The notes beneath the pieces were generated by a model. It worked only from the letters and a program-made list of their open reading frames with translations, was not told the DNA's origin and searched no databases. From the NCBI RefSeq assembly GCF_031585635.1, contig NZ_CP134196.1, positions 1,054,001-1,118,000 of the forward strand: a stretch of DNA of 64,000 nt. Reading direction: 5' to 3'. A program made the position numbers and the translations under genes. Positions 1 through 9,311 of this stretch are shown piece after piece. Within the stretch, counting starts at the first letter, position 1. Each line of letters starts with the position of its first letter. The stretch is from Paraburkholderia sp. FT54. GTDB lineage: Bacteria > Pseudomonadota > Gammaproteobacteria > Burkholderiales > Burkholderiaceae.

Positions 1-145
1 CGAGCGCCTGTTCCAGTCCGACAATACCGTGGCTGATCGCGCTCGGCGTGACATTCAGTTCCGCGGCGGCGAGTTTGAAACTCTGATGCCTGCCAGCCGC
101 TTCGAAAAAACGAAGCGCCGGCAGCGGTGGTAGACGAAGCGGCAT
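1..145 (-). CDS. LysR-family transcriptional regulator, N-terminal part only
   Basis: The reverse strand reads from an ATG at 145 off the left edge of the window. The 48 visible residues begin MPLRLPPLPALRFFEAAGRH and continue with a helix-turn-helix containing KLAAAELNVTPSAISH. This is the usual LysR DNA-binding start, of the GcvA-like type (L-P-x-L-x-A-L-R-x-F-E-A-A). The effector domain lies outside the window, so the ligand cannot be judged. It is divergent from the DUF899 gene at 370, with a 224-bp shared upstream region that could hold its operator. The family call is firm; the target is unknown. Confidence 0.85.
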   Translation of the reverse strand, partial: MPLRLPPLPALRFFEAAGRHQSFKLAAAELNVTPSAISHGIVGLEQAL

Positions 146-369
146 ATTGCATCCCCATGGACGGCGCGCCTCGCGCGCGCGCTGTTGCGCTTAAGGATAC
201 CTTGCTGGGCGCTTCAGGTCGCCGTTGCGGCGGGCGCGAGTGTCGCAGCAAAAAAATTTTCCCGCTGCTGTCGATTTGCCACCGCGCGGGTCGTCGTGGC
301 TATATAGGGGACGAGAACGCGCCTGCGGTCGCGGCGCGCTATATCCCTTTACGTAAAAGGAGATGGCTG
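146..369. promoter_or_regulatory. divergent intergenic region between LysR gene and DUF899 gene
   Basis: These 224 bases separate two divergent genes. An open frame in phase with the DUF899 gene extends back to 127, but this stretch lacks protein-like composition and reads against the LysR start. I therefore treat it as non-coding. A ribosome-binding site (AAAAGGAG) sits just before the ATG at 370. A run of A residues lies near 250-256. I could not pick out a convincing promoter or inverted repeat. Confidence 0.4.
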
Positions 370-1098
370 ATGACTGACGTACACGCATCCGCACAGACGC
401 TGAAGCCGGCCCGGCAACTGGCCGACGCACCGAGCCGCTTTCCCGGCGAAAACGCCGAATATCGCCGGGCGCGCAATGAACTACTCGCCGAGGAAATCGA
501 ATTGCGCCGGCATATCGAACGGGTCGCCGCTCAGCGCCGCGCGTTGCCGCCTGGCGGTGTCGTGCCTGAGGACTACCTGTTCATTGGCGAAGCAGGGCCG
601 GTGAAGCTCTCGGAAATGTTCGGCGCCCATGACACGCTCGTTACGTACAACTGGATGTTCGGCCCGCAGCGCGCCCGGCCGTGTCCCATGTGTACGTCGC
701 TTCTGAGCGCGTACGACGGCGAAATGCCCGACATCCTGCAGCGCGTGGCGTTTGCGGTGATCGCCCGCTCGCCGATCGAGAAGCTGGTTGCGTTCAGGAA
801 GGAGCGTGGCTGGCGGCATCTGCGGCTGTATTCATCGGGCGGCAATACCTTCAATCGCGACTACGCAGCGGAAGACCCAGCCGGCGACGACAATCCCGCG
901 TTCAATGTGTTCACGCGCTCAGGCGGTACGGTGCGGCACTTCTGGGCGGAGGAGATGGGGCCGTCGACAGCGGACCCCGGCCAGGATCCACGCGGCGCGC
1001 CCGATGTGATGCCGATCTGGACCGTGCTCGACATGACACCCGGCGGCCGCGGCACGGACTGGTATCCGAAGCTGGAATACGATACCGCGGCGCGTTAG
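370..1098 (+). CDS. DUF899 family thioredoxin-like protein
   Basis: The 242-residue product has the DUF899 layout: a basic, charged N-terminal helix (about residues 20-60, ending RAL-PPGG), then a thioredoxin-like fold starting at DYLFIGEAGPVKLSEMF. It carries a CPMC pair in the segment RARPCPMCTSLLSAYDG. The C-terminal part holds FNVFTRSGGTVRHFW and ends in DWYPKLEYD, a typical family ending. Members are predicted cytoplasmic redox proteins of unknown substrate. The start at 370 is chosen because AAAAGGAG precedes it and the upstream in-frame extension is not protein-like. The neighbouring LysR gene is a plausible regulator. The family is well supported; the reaction is not known. Confidence 0.88.
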   Translation: MTDVHASAQTLKPARQLADAPSRFPGENAEYRRARNELLAEEIELRRHIERVAAQRRALPPGGVVPEDYLFIGEAGPVKLSEMFGAHDTLVTYNWMFGPQRARPCPMCTSLLSAYDGEMPDILQRVAFAVIARSPIEKLVAFRKERGWRHLRLYSSGGNTFNRDYAAEDPAGDDNPAFNVFTRSGGTVRHFWAEEMGPSTADPGQDPRGAPDVMPIWTVLDMTPGGRGTDWYPKLEYDTAAR

Positions 1099-1323
1099 CG
1101 CGCTTGTGAGCGCTGTCTGGCGAAAGGGCCTGGCATTGATGATGAAGCGGGTTCCGCTCGCTCCTCTCGCGGTGCCGTTGTCGGCCTCGTGGCAGATCGC
1201 CTACGGCCCGTATGTCGCCGTCAAAGGCGTTGATATTCCGGAACGAATGATCCTGCTGCACGAATTTGGTGGCGCGGACAGCGTGGCGGAATAGAGCAGC
1301 GTAGCGAGCCGCGCGAATTCGAA

Positions 1324-3297
1324 CTACGGCTGCATCTGTACGGCGTAGCTGTGTACGCAAGCCGATTCCAGATAGTGCGCAATCGCGCTCGCCCGCATCG
1401 GCCGGCTGAACAGATACCCCTGCACCGCGCGGGCGCCGAGCGCCTTGACGACCTCGACTTGCGATGCGGTCTCGATTCCTTCCAGCACGCATTCGAGTCC
1501 GAGGTTGCGGCACAGGTCGAGCACCGACTTGACGATCTTCTTCGACGCGCTGTTGGTGTCCACGTCCGTCATGAAGCTGCGGTCGATCTTGATCGTATCG
1601 AAGGGCAGGCGGTGTACGTAGCTGAGGCTCGAATAACCGGTGCCGAAGTCGTCGAGCGATACGCGGCAGCCGGCTTTCTTGATCATCGTCAGCGAACAGC
1701 GGGCCTGTTCGAAATCACGCGTCACGGCGGTCTCGGTGATTTCGAACGACACGCGATGCGGCGGCACGCCGCTTGCCATGACGATATCGATCAGGCGGCG
1801 GGCGCGCGCCGACGTGCAGATATCGATCGCCGACAGATTGAACGACAGATACAGCTCGGACGGCCAGCGCGCCGCTTCATCGAGCGCTTTATGCAGCAGC
1901 ACTTCCGTGATGCGCAGAATCAGTTCGGTGCGCTCGGCAATCCGAATGAATTCTTCCGGCCTGACCGCGCCGAGCCGTGCGTTGTGCCAACGTCCGAGCG
2001 CTTCCAGACCGATGGTGCGTTGGGTGAACACGTCGCAGATTGGCTGAAACTCCAGAAACAGTTCCGACTCGAGATCCGCATGGCGGAGCTCCTGAGTCAC
2101 GAGACTCGAACGCCGGATCCGCGTTTCATGTTCGGTCGAGAAGATGACCGGAGTGCCGCGCCGGCTTTCCTTGCCGACGTATAGCGCCGCGTCGGCGCGT
2201 TCGAACACTTGCGCCACCGTCGTGCCGGCCTCGGGGAATGCGGCCCAACCGATCGTGCCCGACAGTTCGGCGACGTTGCCGGCTACTCGATATGGCTGAC
2301 CGAGCGCCTCGCAGATGCGCTCGCCCAACTCGACGAGCGTCTCGTCCGCCAGTTTGTGCTGCGCGAGCACCCCGAACTCATCGCCGCCGAGGCGCGCGAA
2401 GAAAATGCCGGGCTCGGCAAGCGCGAGCAGGCGCGAGCCGACCTCCTGAAGGACGAGATCGCCGCAGGCGTGGCCGTAGATATCGTTGACCTGTTTGAAG
2501 CCGTCGAGATCGATCAGCCCGACATTGAAGCCGGTACTGGCGCCGAGCGCCTGCTCGGACAGCGCGCGCAACGACGCGAAGAAACTGCGCCGGTTGGGCA
2601 GGTCCGTCAGACTGTCGATGCTCGCGAGCCGGAAGTTGTCGTCGCTGAGGCGCTGCGTTTTTTGCTGGCTCGCCTGCAACTCGCGCTGTGCGTGCACCAC
2701 GTCGGCAAAGGTCCGGCAGTACAGCTGAATGATGAAGGCGAGCGCGACGCCGACCAGTGTCATGTCGACGGCCATCGCGATGAAGACCGGATAGCCGGTG
2801 AAAACCAGAAAAGTCGAAAAAGTCAGGATGACGATCGACAGCAGCAGCATGGCAGCCGCGCGCAGGTGCATCAGGCAGAACACGCAACCGACCAGCGTGG
2901 TCGCCATGTAAAACGCGACTTGCGTCTGTTCGTACGCGGTGCCGTAGGGAAAAAGCAGCAACGACCAGCTGCTGAATGCGATCGCAAAGAGGCCGGCAAG
3001 CCAGATCAGCTTGCGCAGTTCGGGCACCGCCTGGTCGAGAGTCAGGACGCGGTGCCGAAGATGCCACCATCGTATGCACCGGATGATGCACAAGGCGCAC
3101 AACGTCGCCGGAAAATAGACCGACAACCATGCCGGCGCGCAACTGACGTGCGTGACGGCGACGGCCGCGGTATTGACGAGCAGTATGAAGTAGAGGAGCG
3201 GGACCTGATGGCCGAATGCTTCGAGCTGCGAACGGACGAGATCGGGGTCGCGTTCCGCGACCGACAACGCGTCCCTCAATTTGGCTAACAGAATCAT
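1324..3297 (-). CDS. membrane-bound GGDEF-EAL protein (cyclic-di-GMP turnover)
   Basis: The 657-residue product has about six predicted membrane helices in its first 195 residues, then a GGDEF domain (motif GGDEF at 304-308) and an EAL domain (EAL at 432-434). The EAL domain keeps its usual metal and substrate residues: FNLS near 487, EITET near 519, DDFGTGYSS at 549 and IKIDRSF after it. Both domains therefore look catalytically competent. No RxxD inhibitory site is seen five residues before GGDEF. The net activity, cyclase or phosphodiesterase, cannot be told from sequence. The ATG at 3297 is preferred over an open extension to 3540, because the extension is Arg-rich and AAAGGGACGG precedes 3297. 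The gene stands alone. Confidence 0.9.
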   Translation of the reverse strand: MILLAKLRDALSVAERDPDLVRSQLEAFGHQVPLLYFILLVNTAAVAVTHVSCAPAWLSVYFPATLCALCIIRCIRWWHLRHRVLTLDQAVPELRKLIWLAGLFAIAFSSWSLLLFPYGTAYEQTQVAFYMATTLVGCVFCLMHLRAAAMLLLSIVILTFSTFLVFTGYPVFIAMAVDMTLVGVALAFIIQLYCRTFADVVHAQRELQASQQKTQRLSDDNFRLASIDSLTDLPNRRSFFASLRALSEQALGASTGFNVGLIDLDGFKQVNDIYGHACGDLVLQEVGSRLLALAEPGIFFARLGGDEFGVLAQHKLADETLVELGERICEALGQPYRVAGNVAELSGTIGWAAFPEAGTTVAQVFERADAALYVGKESRRGTPVIFSTEHETRIRRSSLVTQELRHADLESELFLEFQPICDVFTQRTIGLEALGRWHNARLGAVRPEEFIRIAERTELILRITEVLLHKALDEAARWPSELYLSFNLSAIDICTSARARRLIDIVMASGVPPHRVSFEITETAVTRDFEQARCSLTMIKKAGCRVSLDDFGTGYSSLSYVHRLPFDTIKIDRSFMTDVDTNSASKKIVKSVLDLCRNLGLECVLEGIETASQVEVVKALGARAVQGYLFSRPMRASAIAHYLESACVHSYAVQMQP

Positions 3298-3481
3298 CTC
3301 CGTCCCTTTAACGTTTGCGCAGCACACGCAGCTTTGTATATCGGCACGGCGGGTGGGACCTTGAGGGCGAGTCAGACGGAAATCGATCGCCTCGCGAATA
3401 AGCGGTAAGTACGACCGGGCAGTAATGCTCTGTGCGTCATTTCTGCCGCGTCGAAGTGGGCGAAATGACAGGCTTGTCGCG

Positions 3482-3865
3482 TCAAAGTGCCGGACATGAA
3501 AGCACGCGTTGCGGCGCGAGTGTCGTGCCGGGTTGGCCATTCTGTGCCGGCGTGCCTTGCGGCGGCGTGGAGACGAGGCGCACGGTATTCATGCCGGCAT
3601 TCGCCAGCACGTATTTTTCGGGGCTGTTCTCGGGCTGCCAATAAGCGCGGAAAACGCCGCTGTCGCCGAAAACGAGCAGCTTGCCGTGTACGGTCCGGGC
3701 GCCGCTGACGAGGTCGACCGGCTCGCCGTCACGCACCTGAAAGCTCTGCGGCGCGGGTGAGTCTGCTGTGCCGAGCAGCGTGGCGCAAGCTTTGTCGTCG
3801 GCTGCGGAGGCCGCGCAGGACATGGCGGCGAGCACCGCGCATGTTGCAATATGGCGAAATTTCAT
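3482..3865 (-). CDS. small secreted protein of unknown function
   Basis: The 127-residue product begins with a signal peptide (MKFRHIATCAVLAAMSCAASA, predicted cleavage after ASA). The mature part has two Cys residues, one near the new N terminus (DKACATLL) and one near the C terminus (VLSCPAL), which could form a disulfide. The middle segment KLLVFGDSGVFRAYW has a beta-rich look. I do not recognise a family. A GGAGGAA-type ribosome-binding site lies just upstream on the minus strand. The gene ends about 185 bases upstream of the GGDEF-EAL start and may or may not be cotranscribed with it. Confidence 0.7.
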   Translation of the reverse strand: MKFRHIATCAVLAAMSCAASAADDKACATLLGTADSPAPQSFQVRDGEPVDLVSGARTVHGKLLVFGDSGVFRAYWQPENSPEKYVLANAGMNTVRLVSTPPQGTPAQNGQPGTTLAPQRVLSCPAL

Positions 3866-4215
3866 TTTTTATTCCTCCCGGATTCTTTATTTTCCGGCCG
3901 CCGCGCCTGACCAATACCGACTCTGCGCGATCCACCATAACGTAGGAAAAAAGCCCGCTGGTGGCGGCTTGCGACGCGCTAAAGCACTGAAATTGCAACG
4001 GATTGTGATAACGCGAAATCACGCATCGAGCCAAAGAAACGTCTAAGCGCGCGATTCTTATGGCAGTTTGCACCAAAAAATCGTCAAATTCCCTGTGGGC
4101 GGGTGATACAAGGCTTACACCCAAGGTTTGCGCGAACCCGCGCCTATGCGTTAGTGTGTCGGTCCCGGCGCAACAGATGTGGCGCCGGTTCCATGATTAC
4201 CATACGGGAAGTGCT
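3866..4215. promoter_or_regulatory. 350-bp divergent region upstream of HU gene and secreted-protein gene
   Basis: This gap is more AT-rich than its surroundings, especially 3880-4090, as expected for promoters in both directions. An open frame extends from 4060 into the HU gene, but it is not HU-like and precedes the ribosome-binding site GGGAAG. I found no terminator, RNA gene or convincing -35/-10 pair. Confidence 0.35.
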
Positions 4216-4494
4216 ATGAACAAACAGGAACTGATTGATGCAGTCGCCGCAGCGACGGGCGAAAGCAAAGCGGCCACCGGCCAAACCATCGACGCGATCG
4301 TCGAAGCGGTGACCAAAGCCGTGGTGGGTGGCGATACGGTGCAACTGGTCGGTTTCGGTTCTTTCTCGACTGGCGCGCGCGCAGCACGCGTGGGCCGCAA
4401 TCCGTCGACGGGTGCCGAGATCCAGATCGCGGCTGCCAAGACGGTGAAGTTCACCGCTGGCAAGGCGTTCAAGGAAGCCGTCAACGCGTCGTAA
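4216..4494 (+). CDS. HU-family nucleoid DNA-binding protein
   Basis: The 92-residue product is a full-length HU protein. It begins [15 protein letters not shown] with the dimerisation helices. Next come the segment [25 protein letters not shown], which leads into the DNA-binding arm with the conserved R-N-P tip, and the ending [17 protein letters not shown] bends and compacts DNA and acts as a dimer in the nucleoid. The start at 4216 follows GGGAAG; the longer open frame from 4060 is rejected because HU proteins start at MNK. The gene is monocistronic and convergent with the DAHP synthase gene. Alpha and beta subtypes cannot be separated with certainty here. Confidence 0.95.
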   Translation: MNKQELIDAVAAATGESKAATGQTIDAIVEAVTKAVVGGDTVQLVGFGSFSTGARAARVGRNPSTGAEIQIAAAKTVKFTAGKAFKEAVNAS

Positions 4495-4694
4495 TGCAAC
4501 GCGCTTCGCGCCGGAGCATCCACGTGCGCGCACCTGGCGCGCGGCGAGCGATGCATCGGGCGTGAGGAATCACGCGCTGCCCAACTCCGGTTAGATGGAT
4601 CGATCGGCAGCTGGTGCGGCGCGTGTGTTTTTGTGCTCACCCCAAGGGACTTCCTGGGGCGTGCTCGACGCAGCACTTGCCCCCGGCTCCACTC

Positions 4695-5813
4695 TCAGCC
4701 CGCGCGACGTTTGCGGGTGGCCTCGGCGAGCGTCTCGAGCGCCGGCTCGGTCTGCGCCCAACTGACGCAGGCATCCGTGATCGATACGCCGTGACGCAAC
4801 GGCACGCCTGGCTTCAGATCCTGACGGCCTTCTTCCAGATGACTCTCCAGCATCACGCCAATGATGCGGCGCTCGCGTTGCGACAATTGCTGCGTCAGGT
4901 CCTGCACCACCTCGAGTTGACGCAAGTGCGACTTGCCCGAGTTCGCATGCGAACAGTCGACCATGACCTGCTCGCGCAAACCCGCTGATTTGAGCGCCAC
5001 GCAAGTGGCTTCCACCGACGCGCTGTCGTAGTTCGGCCCTTTCTTGCCGCCGCGCAGGATCACGTGCGCGTCGTCGTTGCCGCGCGTTTCGAAGATCGCG
5101 GCCATGCCCATTTTCGTCATGCCCATGAACGCGTGGCTCGCGCGCGCGGCGACGATCGCGTCCGCGGCGATCTGCACGCCGCCGTCCGTGCCGTTCTTGA
5201 AACCGATCGGGCAACTCAAGCCTGACGCCAGTTGACGATGGCTCTGGCTCTCGGTCGTGCGCGCGCCGATGGCGCCCCAAGCGATGAGGTCGGCGATGTA
5301 TTGCGGGCTCAGCAGGTCGAGAAATTCGGTCGCCGTGGACAAGCCGAGACCGTTGATGTCGAGCAGCAGTTGCCGTGCAAGGCGCAGACCTTCGTTGATG
5401 CGGAAACTGCCGTCCAGACGCGGGTCGTTGATATAGCCTTTCCAGCCGACCGTGGTGCGCGGCTTCTCGAAGTAGACCCGCATCACGATCAGAAGATCGT
5501 TCTTGTAGGTGTCGGCGGCGGCTTTCAGCTTGTGCGCGTATTCGATCGCCTGGTCGTGGTCGTGAATCGAACACGGTCCGACGATCATCACGAGCCGGTC
5601 GTCACGGCCATGCAGAATGTCGGCGATTTCCGCGCGGGTTTTCTCGACCAGTGTCTGCACCGACGGCGGCACGGGCAACTCGTCCTGCAACAGCGCAGGG
5701 GAAATCAGTGGACGTACCGCGCCGATCCGAACGTCGTCGATGCGCGTGGTGTCCTGGGTGGCGTCGGCCGAGCCGACTTCCTGATCGTGCAAAGGATTGT
5801 CGATGGCGCTCAA
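4695..5813 (-). CDS. aroG: 3-deoxy-7-phosphoheptulonate (DAHP) synthase, class I
   Basis: This enzyme condenses phosphoenolpyruvate and erythrose 4-phosphate to DAHP, the first step of the shikimate pathway. The 372-residue product has the class I AroFGH layout: an N-terminal regulatory arm (RIGAVRPLISPALL), the PEP-site motifs VGPCSIHD and MRVYFEKPRTTVGWKG, then IGARTTESQ, KNGTDG, MVDCSHANSGK and the C-terminal SITDACVSW. The start is TTG at 5813, preceded by GGGAG at a normal distance; no in-frame ATG occurs before the core domain. Feedback specificity for Phe, Tyr or Trp cannot be read safely. It lies downstream of the DUF72 gene on the same strand, 127 bases away. Confidence 0.95.
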   Translation of the reverse strand: MSAIDNPLHDQEVGSADATQDTTRIDDVRIGAVRPLISPALLQDELPVPPSVQTLVEKTRAEIADILHGRDDRLVMIVGPCSIHDHDQAIEYAHKLKAAADTYKNDLLIVMRVYFEKPRTTVGWKGYINDPRLDGSFRINEGLRLARQLLLDINGLGLSTATEFLDLLSPQYIADLIAWGAIGARTTESQSHRQLASGLSCPIGFKNGTDGGVQIAADAIVAARASHAFMGMTKMGMAAIFETRGNDDAHVILRGGKKGPNYDSASVEATCVALKSAGLREQVMVDCSHANSGKSHLRQLEVVQDLTQQLSQRERRIIGVMLESHLEEGRQDLKPGVPLRHGVSITDACVSWAQTEPALETLAEATRKRRAG

Positions 5814-5940
5814 AATATTCTCCCGGACCTTGGTGATGAAGCGGCCTCGCGGCCTGGCTGCGTATGTGTGGGTGCGTCGATGGTGCTTGTCTTCGCTGCC
5901 GGGATTATGACACTCGCGCGATGCGGCCGTCAGGCGCGTG

Positions 5941-6762
5941 TCAGAGACGTTTGATCAGCGCCATGGCAGCCGCTGGATTGCGTTCCTTGAAGCCGCTGAT
6001 CACGTAGAGATAGACGTCGCGTGCGGCCGGTTTTGCGGGCGCCTCCGCACAGGTCTCCAGGTCGTCCGGTGTCGTGCCTGCCGCCAGTTGCCGCGCGCGT
6101 TCGGCCCAAACGTCGAGTGCTTTGGTCGAATAGCCCTTGGCCTGTTTGTCCGTCGTGCCCATGATGCGCGCGTACACGAAGGGCGCGGTGATGTCGGCGA
6201 TCTGCGGGTATTCGCTGTCGCCAGCCAGTACTACGGCGACCTTGTATTTGCGGGCGAGCGCGATGAAGTCCGGCGTCCTGAAGGTGTCGTTGCGGACTTC
6301 GATCGCATGCCTGAGCTTCTGGCCTTCGATGCTGGCCGGCAGCAGCTTCAAAAAGGCTTCGAAGTCTTCCTTGTCGAATTTCTTGGTGGGCGCGAATTGC
6401 CAGTTGACTGGACCGAGTTTCTGTTTGAGCAGCAGCACGCCGCTGCCGAAGAAGCGTTCAATCGTTTCGCCCGCCTCGGCGAGGACTTTTCTGTTGGTCG
6501 CGTAACGCGGCGCCTTCAGCGAAAAGACGAAATCGTCCGGGGTTTCCTGATACCACTTTTCGTAGCTCGCGGGTTTTTGCAAACCGTAAAACGTGCCGTT
6601 GATTTCAATCGATGTGAGGTTCCTGCTCGCGTATTCGAGTTCGCGGCTTTGCGTGAGGTCGGAGGGGTAGAAGGTGCCGCGCCAGGGGGCGTAGGTCCAG
6701 CCGCCTATGCCGATGCGGATGTTGGAGTTTTTTGCGGTCTTTGCGGCTTGTTCTTTCGGCAC
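5941..6762 (-). CDS. DUF72 family protein (YecE-like TIM barrel)
   Basis: The product, about 273 residues, begins after a short charged leader with IRIGIGGWTYAPWRGTFYP. This is the family signature (G-x-x-x-W-x-Y-x-x-W-x-x-x-F-Y-P). It continues with SIEINGTFYGLQKPASYEKW, FSLKAPRYATNRK and ends near DVYLYVISGFKERNPAAA. DUF72 proteins adopt a TIM-barrel-like fold; their function is not established. I place the start at GTG 6762 because GGAGAAG precedes it; the open frame further upstream reads through non-protein-like sequence. The gene lies between the TetR gene and aroG, all on the minus strand, but the 93- and 127-base gaps do not force an operon. Confidence 0.85.
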   Translation of the reverse strand: MPKEQAAKTAKNSNIRIGIGGWTYAPWRGTFYPSDLTQSRELEYASRNLTSIEINGTFYGLQKPASYEKWYQETPDDFVFSLKAPRYATNRKVLAEAGETIERFFGSGVLLLKQKLGPVNWQFAPTKKFDKEDFEAFLKLLPASIEGQKLRHAIEVRNDTFRTPDFIALARKYKVAVVLAGDSEYPQIADITAPFVYARIMGTTDKQAKGYSTKALDVWAERARQLAAGTTPDDLETCAEAPAKPAARDVYLYVISGFKERNPAAAMALIKRL

Positions 6763-6854
6763 TTGGCTTCTCCATCTGACTTCGCCCGGGAAGCAGTAGA
6801 TTAGCCGTTTTTCCGCCGCAGAACAGAAGCGAGGGGAATCCGGAAGTGCACCCG

Positions 6855-7604
6855 CTATTTGCCGTCGCGAGGTTTGGCTGTTTCCGCACCACGCGCCGCC
6901 TCTTCGAACCGCCGGTTCGCCTCCGCCACTTCCACCCTGAACTGCTGCAACGCGCTTACCGCCGGATCTGGCGGCGTCAGCGCGGCCCACAGCACGTCGA
7001 TGAGCTGATCCGCCGTCGCGTCGATATCGATGTGCCGGTTCGCGAGCGTGGCGTCCCACAGCACGTGCTCCATCGGCCCGAACACCATCGAGCGCAACAA
7101 GCGCAACGGCATGTCGGCGCGAATCTGTCCGCTTTCCTGGCCTTGCGCCAGCACGCGCATCAGCGGCGCGGTATAGCGGCGCTGCAACTCCGTGAGCGCC
7201 TCGCTCAGCTCATGATGCCGCGCCCGGCCTTCGGACAACACCAGTGCGCACAGATCAGTGCCGTTGACCAGCATCAGCCGCAAATGCGTGCGCACGATGA
7301 ACGCAAACTGCTGGCGCACATTGCCGTCGCGCGGCAAGCCGGACTCGATCGCCTCGATGATCTCGTCGTACCAGTCGCCGATCACCCGCGCGCACAACTC
7401 GCGTTTGCCGCGGAAATAGCTGAACACGGTCGCCTCGGAAATGCCGAGGCGCTGCGCGATCTCGGCGGTCGTCGCGCGCTCGTAGCCTTTTTCGGAGAAC
7501 ACGTCGCGCCCCGCCTGGAGGATCTCCTTCACGCGTTGTTGCGACTTGCGCCCGGCCGGCTGGCGGCGCGAGGCGGGTAACTCTGCCTTCATGGCAACCG
7601 TCAT
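6855..7604 (-). CDS. liuQ: TetR-family regulator of the liu (leucine/isovalerate) operon, LiuQ-like
   Basis: The 249-residue product carries an N-terminal TetR helix-turn-helix (about residues 25-65: VFSEKGYERATTAEIAQRLG, then SEATVFSYFRGKRELC). An all-helical ligand domain with FIVRTHLRLMLVNGTDLCAL and a C-terminal helical tail follow. In betaproteobacteria a TetR protein called LiuQ is known to control branched-chain amino acid breakdown genes, in place of the MerR-type LiuR of gammaproteobacteria. This gene is divergent from ivd-mccB-liuC-mccA, which fits that role; the name rests on context. The start at 7604 (MTVAMKAELPAS) is uncertain; an ATG at 7592 is an alternative. The ligand is probably an acyl-CoA of the pathway (inference). 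Confidence 0.8.
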   Translation of the reverse strand: MTVAMKAELPASRRQPAGRKSQQRVKEILQAGRDVFSEKGYERATTAEIAQRLGISEATVFSYFRGKRELCARVIGDWYDEIIEAIESGLPRDGNVRQQFAFIVRTHLRLMLVNGTDLCALVLSEGRARHHELSEALTELQRRYTAPLMRVLAQGQESGQIRADMPLRLLRSMVFGPMEHVLWDATLANRHIDIDATADQLIDVLWAALTPPDPAVSALQQFRVEVAEANRRFEEAARGAETAKPRDGK

Positions 7605-7901
7605 ATGAGTCCAGTTCAGATTTGCGAAGCGAATTCGGCTCACAGAAGCGCGGAACGAGCCTGATGACGACAATGCTAGCACGCCTTATCGGGCTTGTAG
7701 GCGGTTGCACCATTTTCTGAGTAACACTCAAAAATACCTATTGACGCTTACGTAAATCTAGCGTGAAATGCGCCTTGAACGTTCGCGTCTCGTGCGGGAC
7801 GACAGCGGCGGCTCACAAGGCCGCCGCCGTCCGCCGAGCCGCAACCGGACCAGCCGGCGCCCACCCAAGGCCGGCCGCCAACGAACTCTGGAGACACAGC
7901 A
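7605..7901. promoter_or_regulatory. divergent liuQ / ivd promoter region with candidate operator
   Basis: This 297-bp gap must hold both promoters. A perfect 8-bp palindrome TTACGTAA occupies 7748-7755. It sits inside a wider inverted pair, ACGCT at 7744-7748 and AGCGT at 7760-7764. TetR proteins bind short palindromes of this kind, so this is the best operator candidate. The sequence from about 7720 to 7770 is AT-rich against the local background, as expected of a promoter. The stretch 7790-7880 is GC-rich leader DNA. Confidence 0.45.
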
Positions 7902-9083
7902 ATGAGCAACCTGCCCGGTTTGCAATTCCCGCTCGGCGAAGAAATCGAAATGCTGCGCGACAGCATCGCGGGATTCGCTGCCAAAGAAATCGCCCCGCGC
8001 GCCGCCGAAATCGATCGCACGGATCAGTTTCCCATGGACCTGTGGCGCAAGTTCGGCGATCTGGGCGTGCTCGGCATGACGGTCTCGGAGGAGTATGGCG
8101 GCGCCAACATGGGCTACACGGCGCACATGATCGCCATGGAGGAAATCTCGCGCGCGTCGGCCTCGGTCGGTCTGTCGTACGGCGCGCACTCGAATCTGTG
8201 CGTCAACCAGATTCATCGCAACGGCACGGAAGCGCAAAAACAGAAGTATCTGCCCAGGCTCGTGTCGGGCGAACACGTCGGTGCACTCGCCATGAGCGAG
8301 CCGAACGCGGGCTCGGACGTGGTCAGCATGAAGCTGCGCGCGGAGAAGAAGGGCGACCGCTACGTGCTCAACGGCACGAAGATGTGGATCACCAACGGCC
8401 CGGACTGCGACACGTTGGTCGTCTATGCCAAGACCGATCCCGAAGCGAATTCGCGCGGCATTACCGCGTTTATCGTCGAGAAAGGCATGAAGGGTTTCTC
8501 GGTCGCGCAGAAGCTCGACAAGCTCGGCATGCGCGGCTCGCATACCGGCGAACTGGTGTTCCAGGACGTGGAAGTGCCGGAAGAAAACATTCTCGGCCAG
8601 TTGAACGGCGGCGCGAAGGTGCTGATGAGCGGCCTCGACTACGAACGCGCCGTACTCGCGGGCGGCCCGACCGGCATCATGGTCGCGGTCATGGACGCGG
8701 TCGTGCCGTATATCCACGACCGTAAGCAGTTCGGTCAGCCGATCGGCGAATTCCAGCTCATTCAGGGCAAGGTCGCCGATCTCTACACGACGTTGCAGGC
8801 GTGCCGCGCATATCTCTACGCGGTGGGCCGTCAACTCGACACGCTCGGCAAGGAACATGTGCGCCAGGTGCGCAAGGACTGCGCCGGTGTGATTCTCTAC
8901 ACGGCGGAAAAAGCCACGTGGATGGCGGGCGAGGCGATCCAGATTCTCGGCGGCAACGGCTACATCAACGAGTATCCGGTCGGCCGTTTGTGGCGCGACG
9001 CGAAGCTCTATGAAATCGGCGCCGGCACGAGCGAAATCCGCCGCATGCTGATCGGCCGCGAACTGTTTGCCGAGACGGCCTGA
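7902..9083 (+). CDS. liuA: isovaleryl-CoA dehydrogenase
   Basis: A flavin-dependent acyl-CoA dehydrogenase that converts isovaleryl-CoA to 3-methylcrotonyl-CoA in leucine breakdown, passing electrons to ETF. The 393-residue length matches the family. Signature segments are [20 protein letters not shown] and [11 protein letters not shown] (FAD/substrate site), [19 protein letters not shown], and the C-terminal [20 protein letters not shown]. The segment [14 protein letters not shown], with Glu at 248, corresponds to the catalytic base position typical of isovaleryl-CoA dehydrogenases rather than short- or medium-chain enzymes. It is the first gene of the liu operon, after a GGAG ribosome-binding site, and precedes both methylcrotonyl-CoA carboxylase genes. 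Confidence 0.93.
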   Translation: MSNLPGLQFPLGEEIEMLRDSIAGFAAKEIAPRAAEIDRTDQFPMDLWRKFGDLGVLGMTVSEEYGGANMGYTAHMIAMEEISRASASVGLSYGAHSNLCVNQIHRNGTEAQKQKYLPRLVSGEHVGALAMSEPNAGSDVVSMKLRAEKKGDRYVLNGTKMWITNGPDCDTLVVYAKTDPEANSRGITAFIVEKGMKGFSVAQKLDKLGMRGSHTGELVFQDVEVPEENILGQLNGGAKVLMSGLDYERAVLAGGPTGIMVAVMDAVVPYIHDRKQFGQPIGEFQLIQGKVADLYTTLQACRAYLYAVGRQLDTLGKEHVRQVRKDCAGVILYTAEKATWMAGEAIQILGGNGYINEYPVGRLWRDAKLYEIGAGTSEIRRMLIGRELFAETA

Positions 9084-9230
9084 GCGGTTGCGTGTGCAGT
9101 TGAAGTTGAAGCTGAAGCGCATCATGCTTCGCACGGCGCAGCGCGCGGCTTATCGCAGCGTGTGAGCGCAAGCCTGTAAAAAGCGGCGAAAGCAACTAAC
9201 TTGCATGGGATCGGAGCGCGCTGCGCGGGA

Positions 9231-9260
9231 CCGGAGTGAGTGCTGTAGCACTCACTCCGG
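9231..9260. repeat. 30-bp near-perfect palindrome between ivd and mccB
   Basis: The arms CCGGAGTGAGTGCT (9231-9244) and AGCACTCACTCCGG (9247-9260) are exact reverse complements around a two-base centre. A partial copy of the right arm follows at about 9280-9290 (GCACTCACTCCG), again ahead of ATCGACA. The element lies in the 228-bp gap inside the liu operon. There is no T-run, so it is not a standard intrinsic terminator. It could be an mRNA hairpin that adjusts the ratio of ivd to carboxylase messages, or a protein-binding site. Confidence 0.65.
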
Positions 9261-9311
9261 ATCGACATCCAATGCTGACGCACTCACTCCGATCGACAGG
9301 AGAAGCCCGTA

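Noticed and set aside
1106..1294. 62-codon plus-strand frame after the DUF899 gene
   Set aside because: Starts at GTG without a ribosome-binding site, no family, and lies between two well-defined genes; probably not coding.
4640..4676. Possible terminators between HU and aroG
   Set aside because: Hairpins CCCCAAGG/CCTGGGG (bulged) and GTGCT/AGCAC are present but no T-run follows in either direction, so I did not call a terminator.
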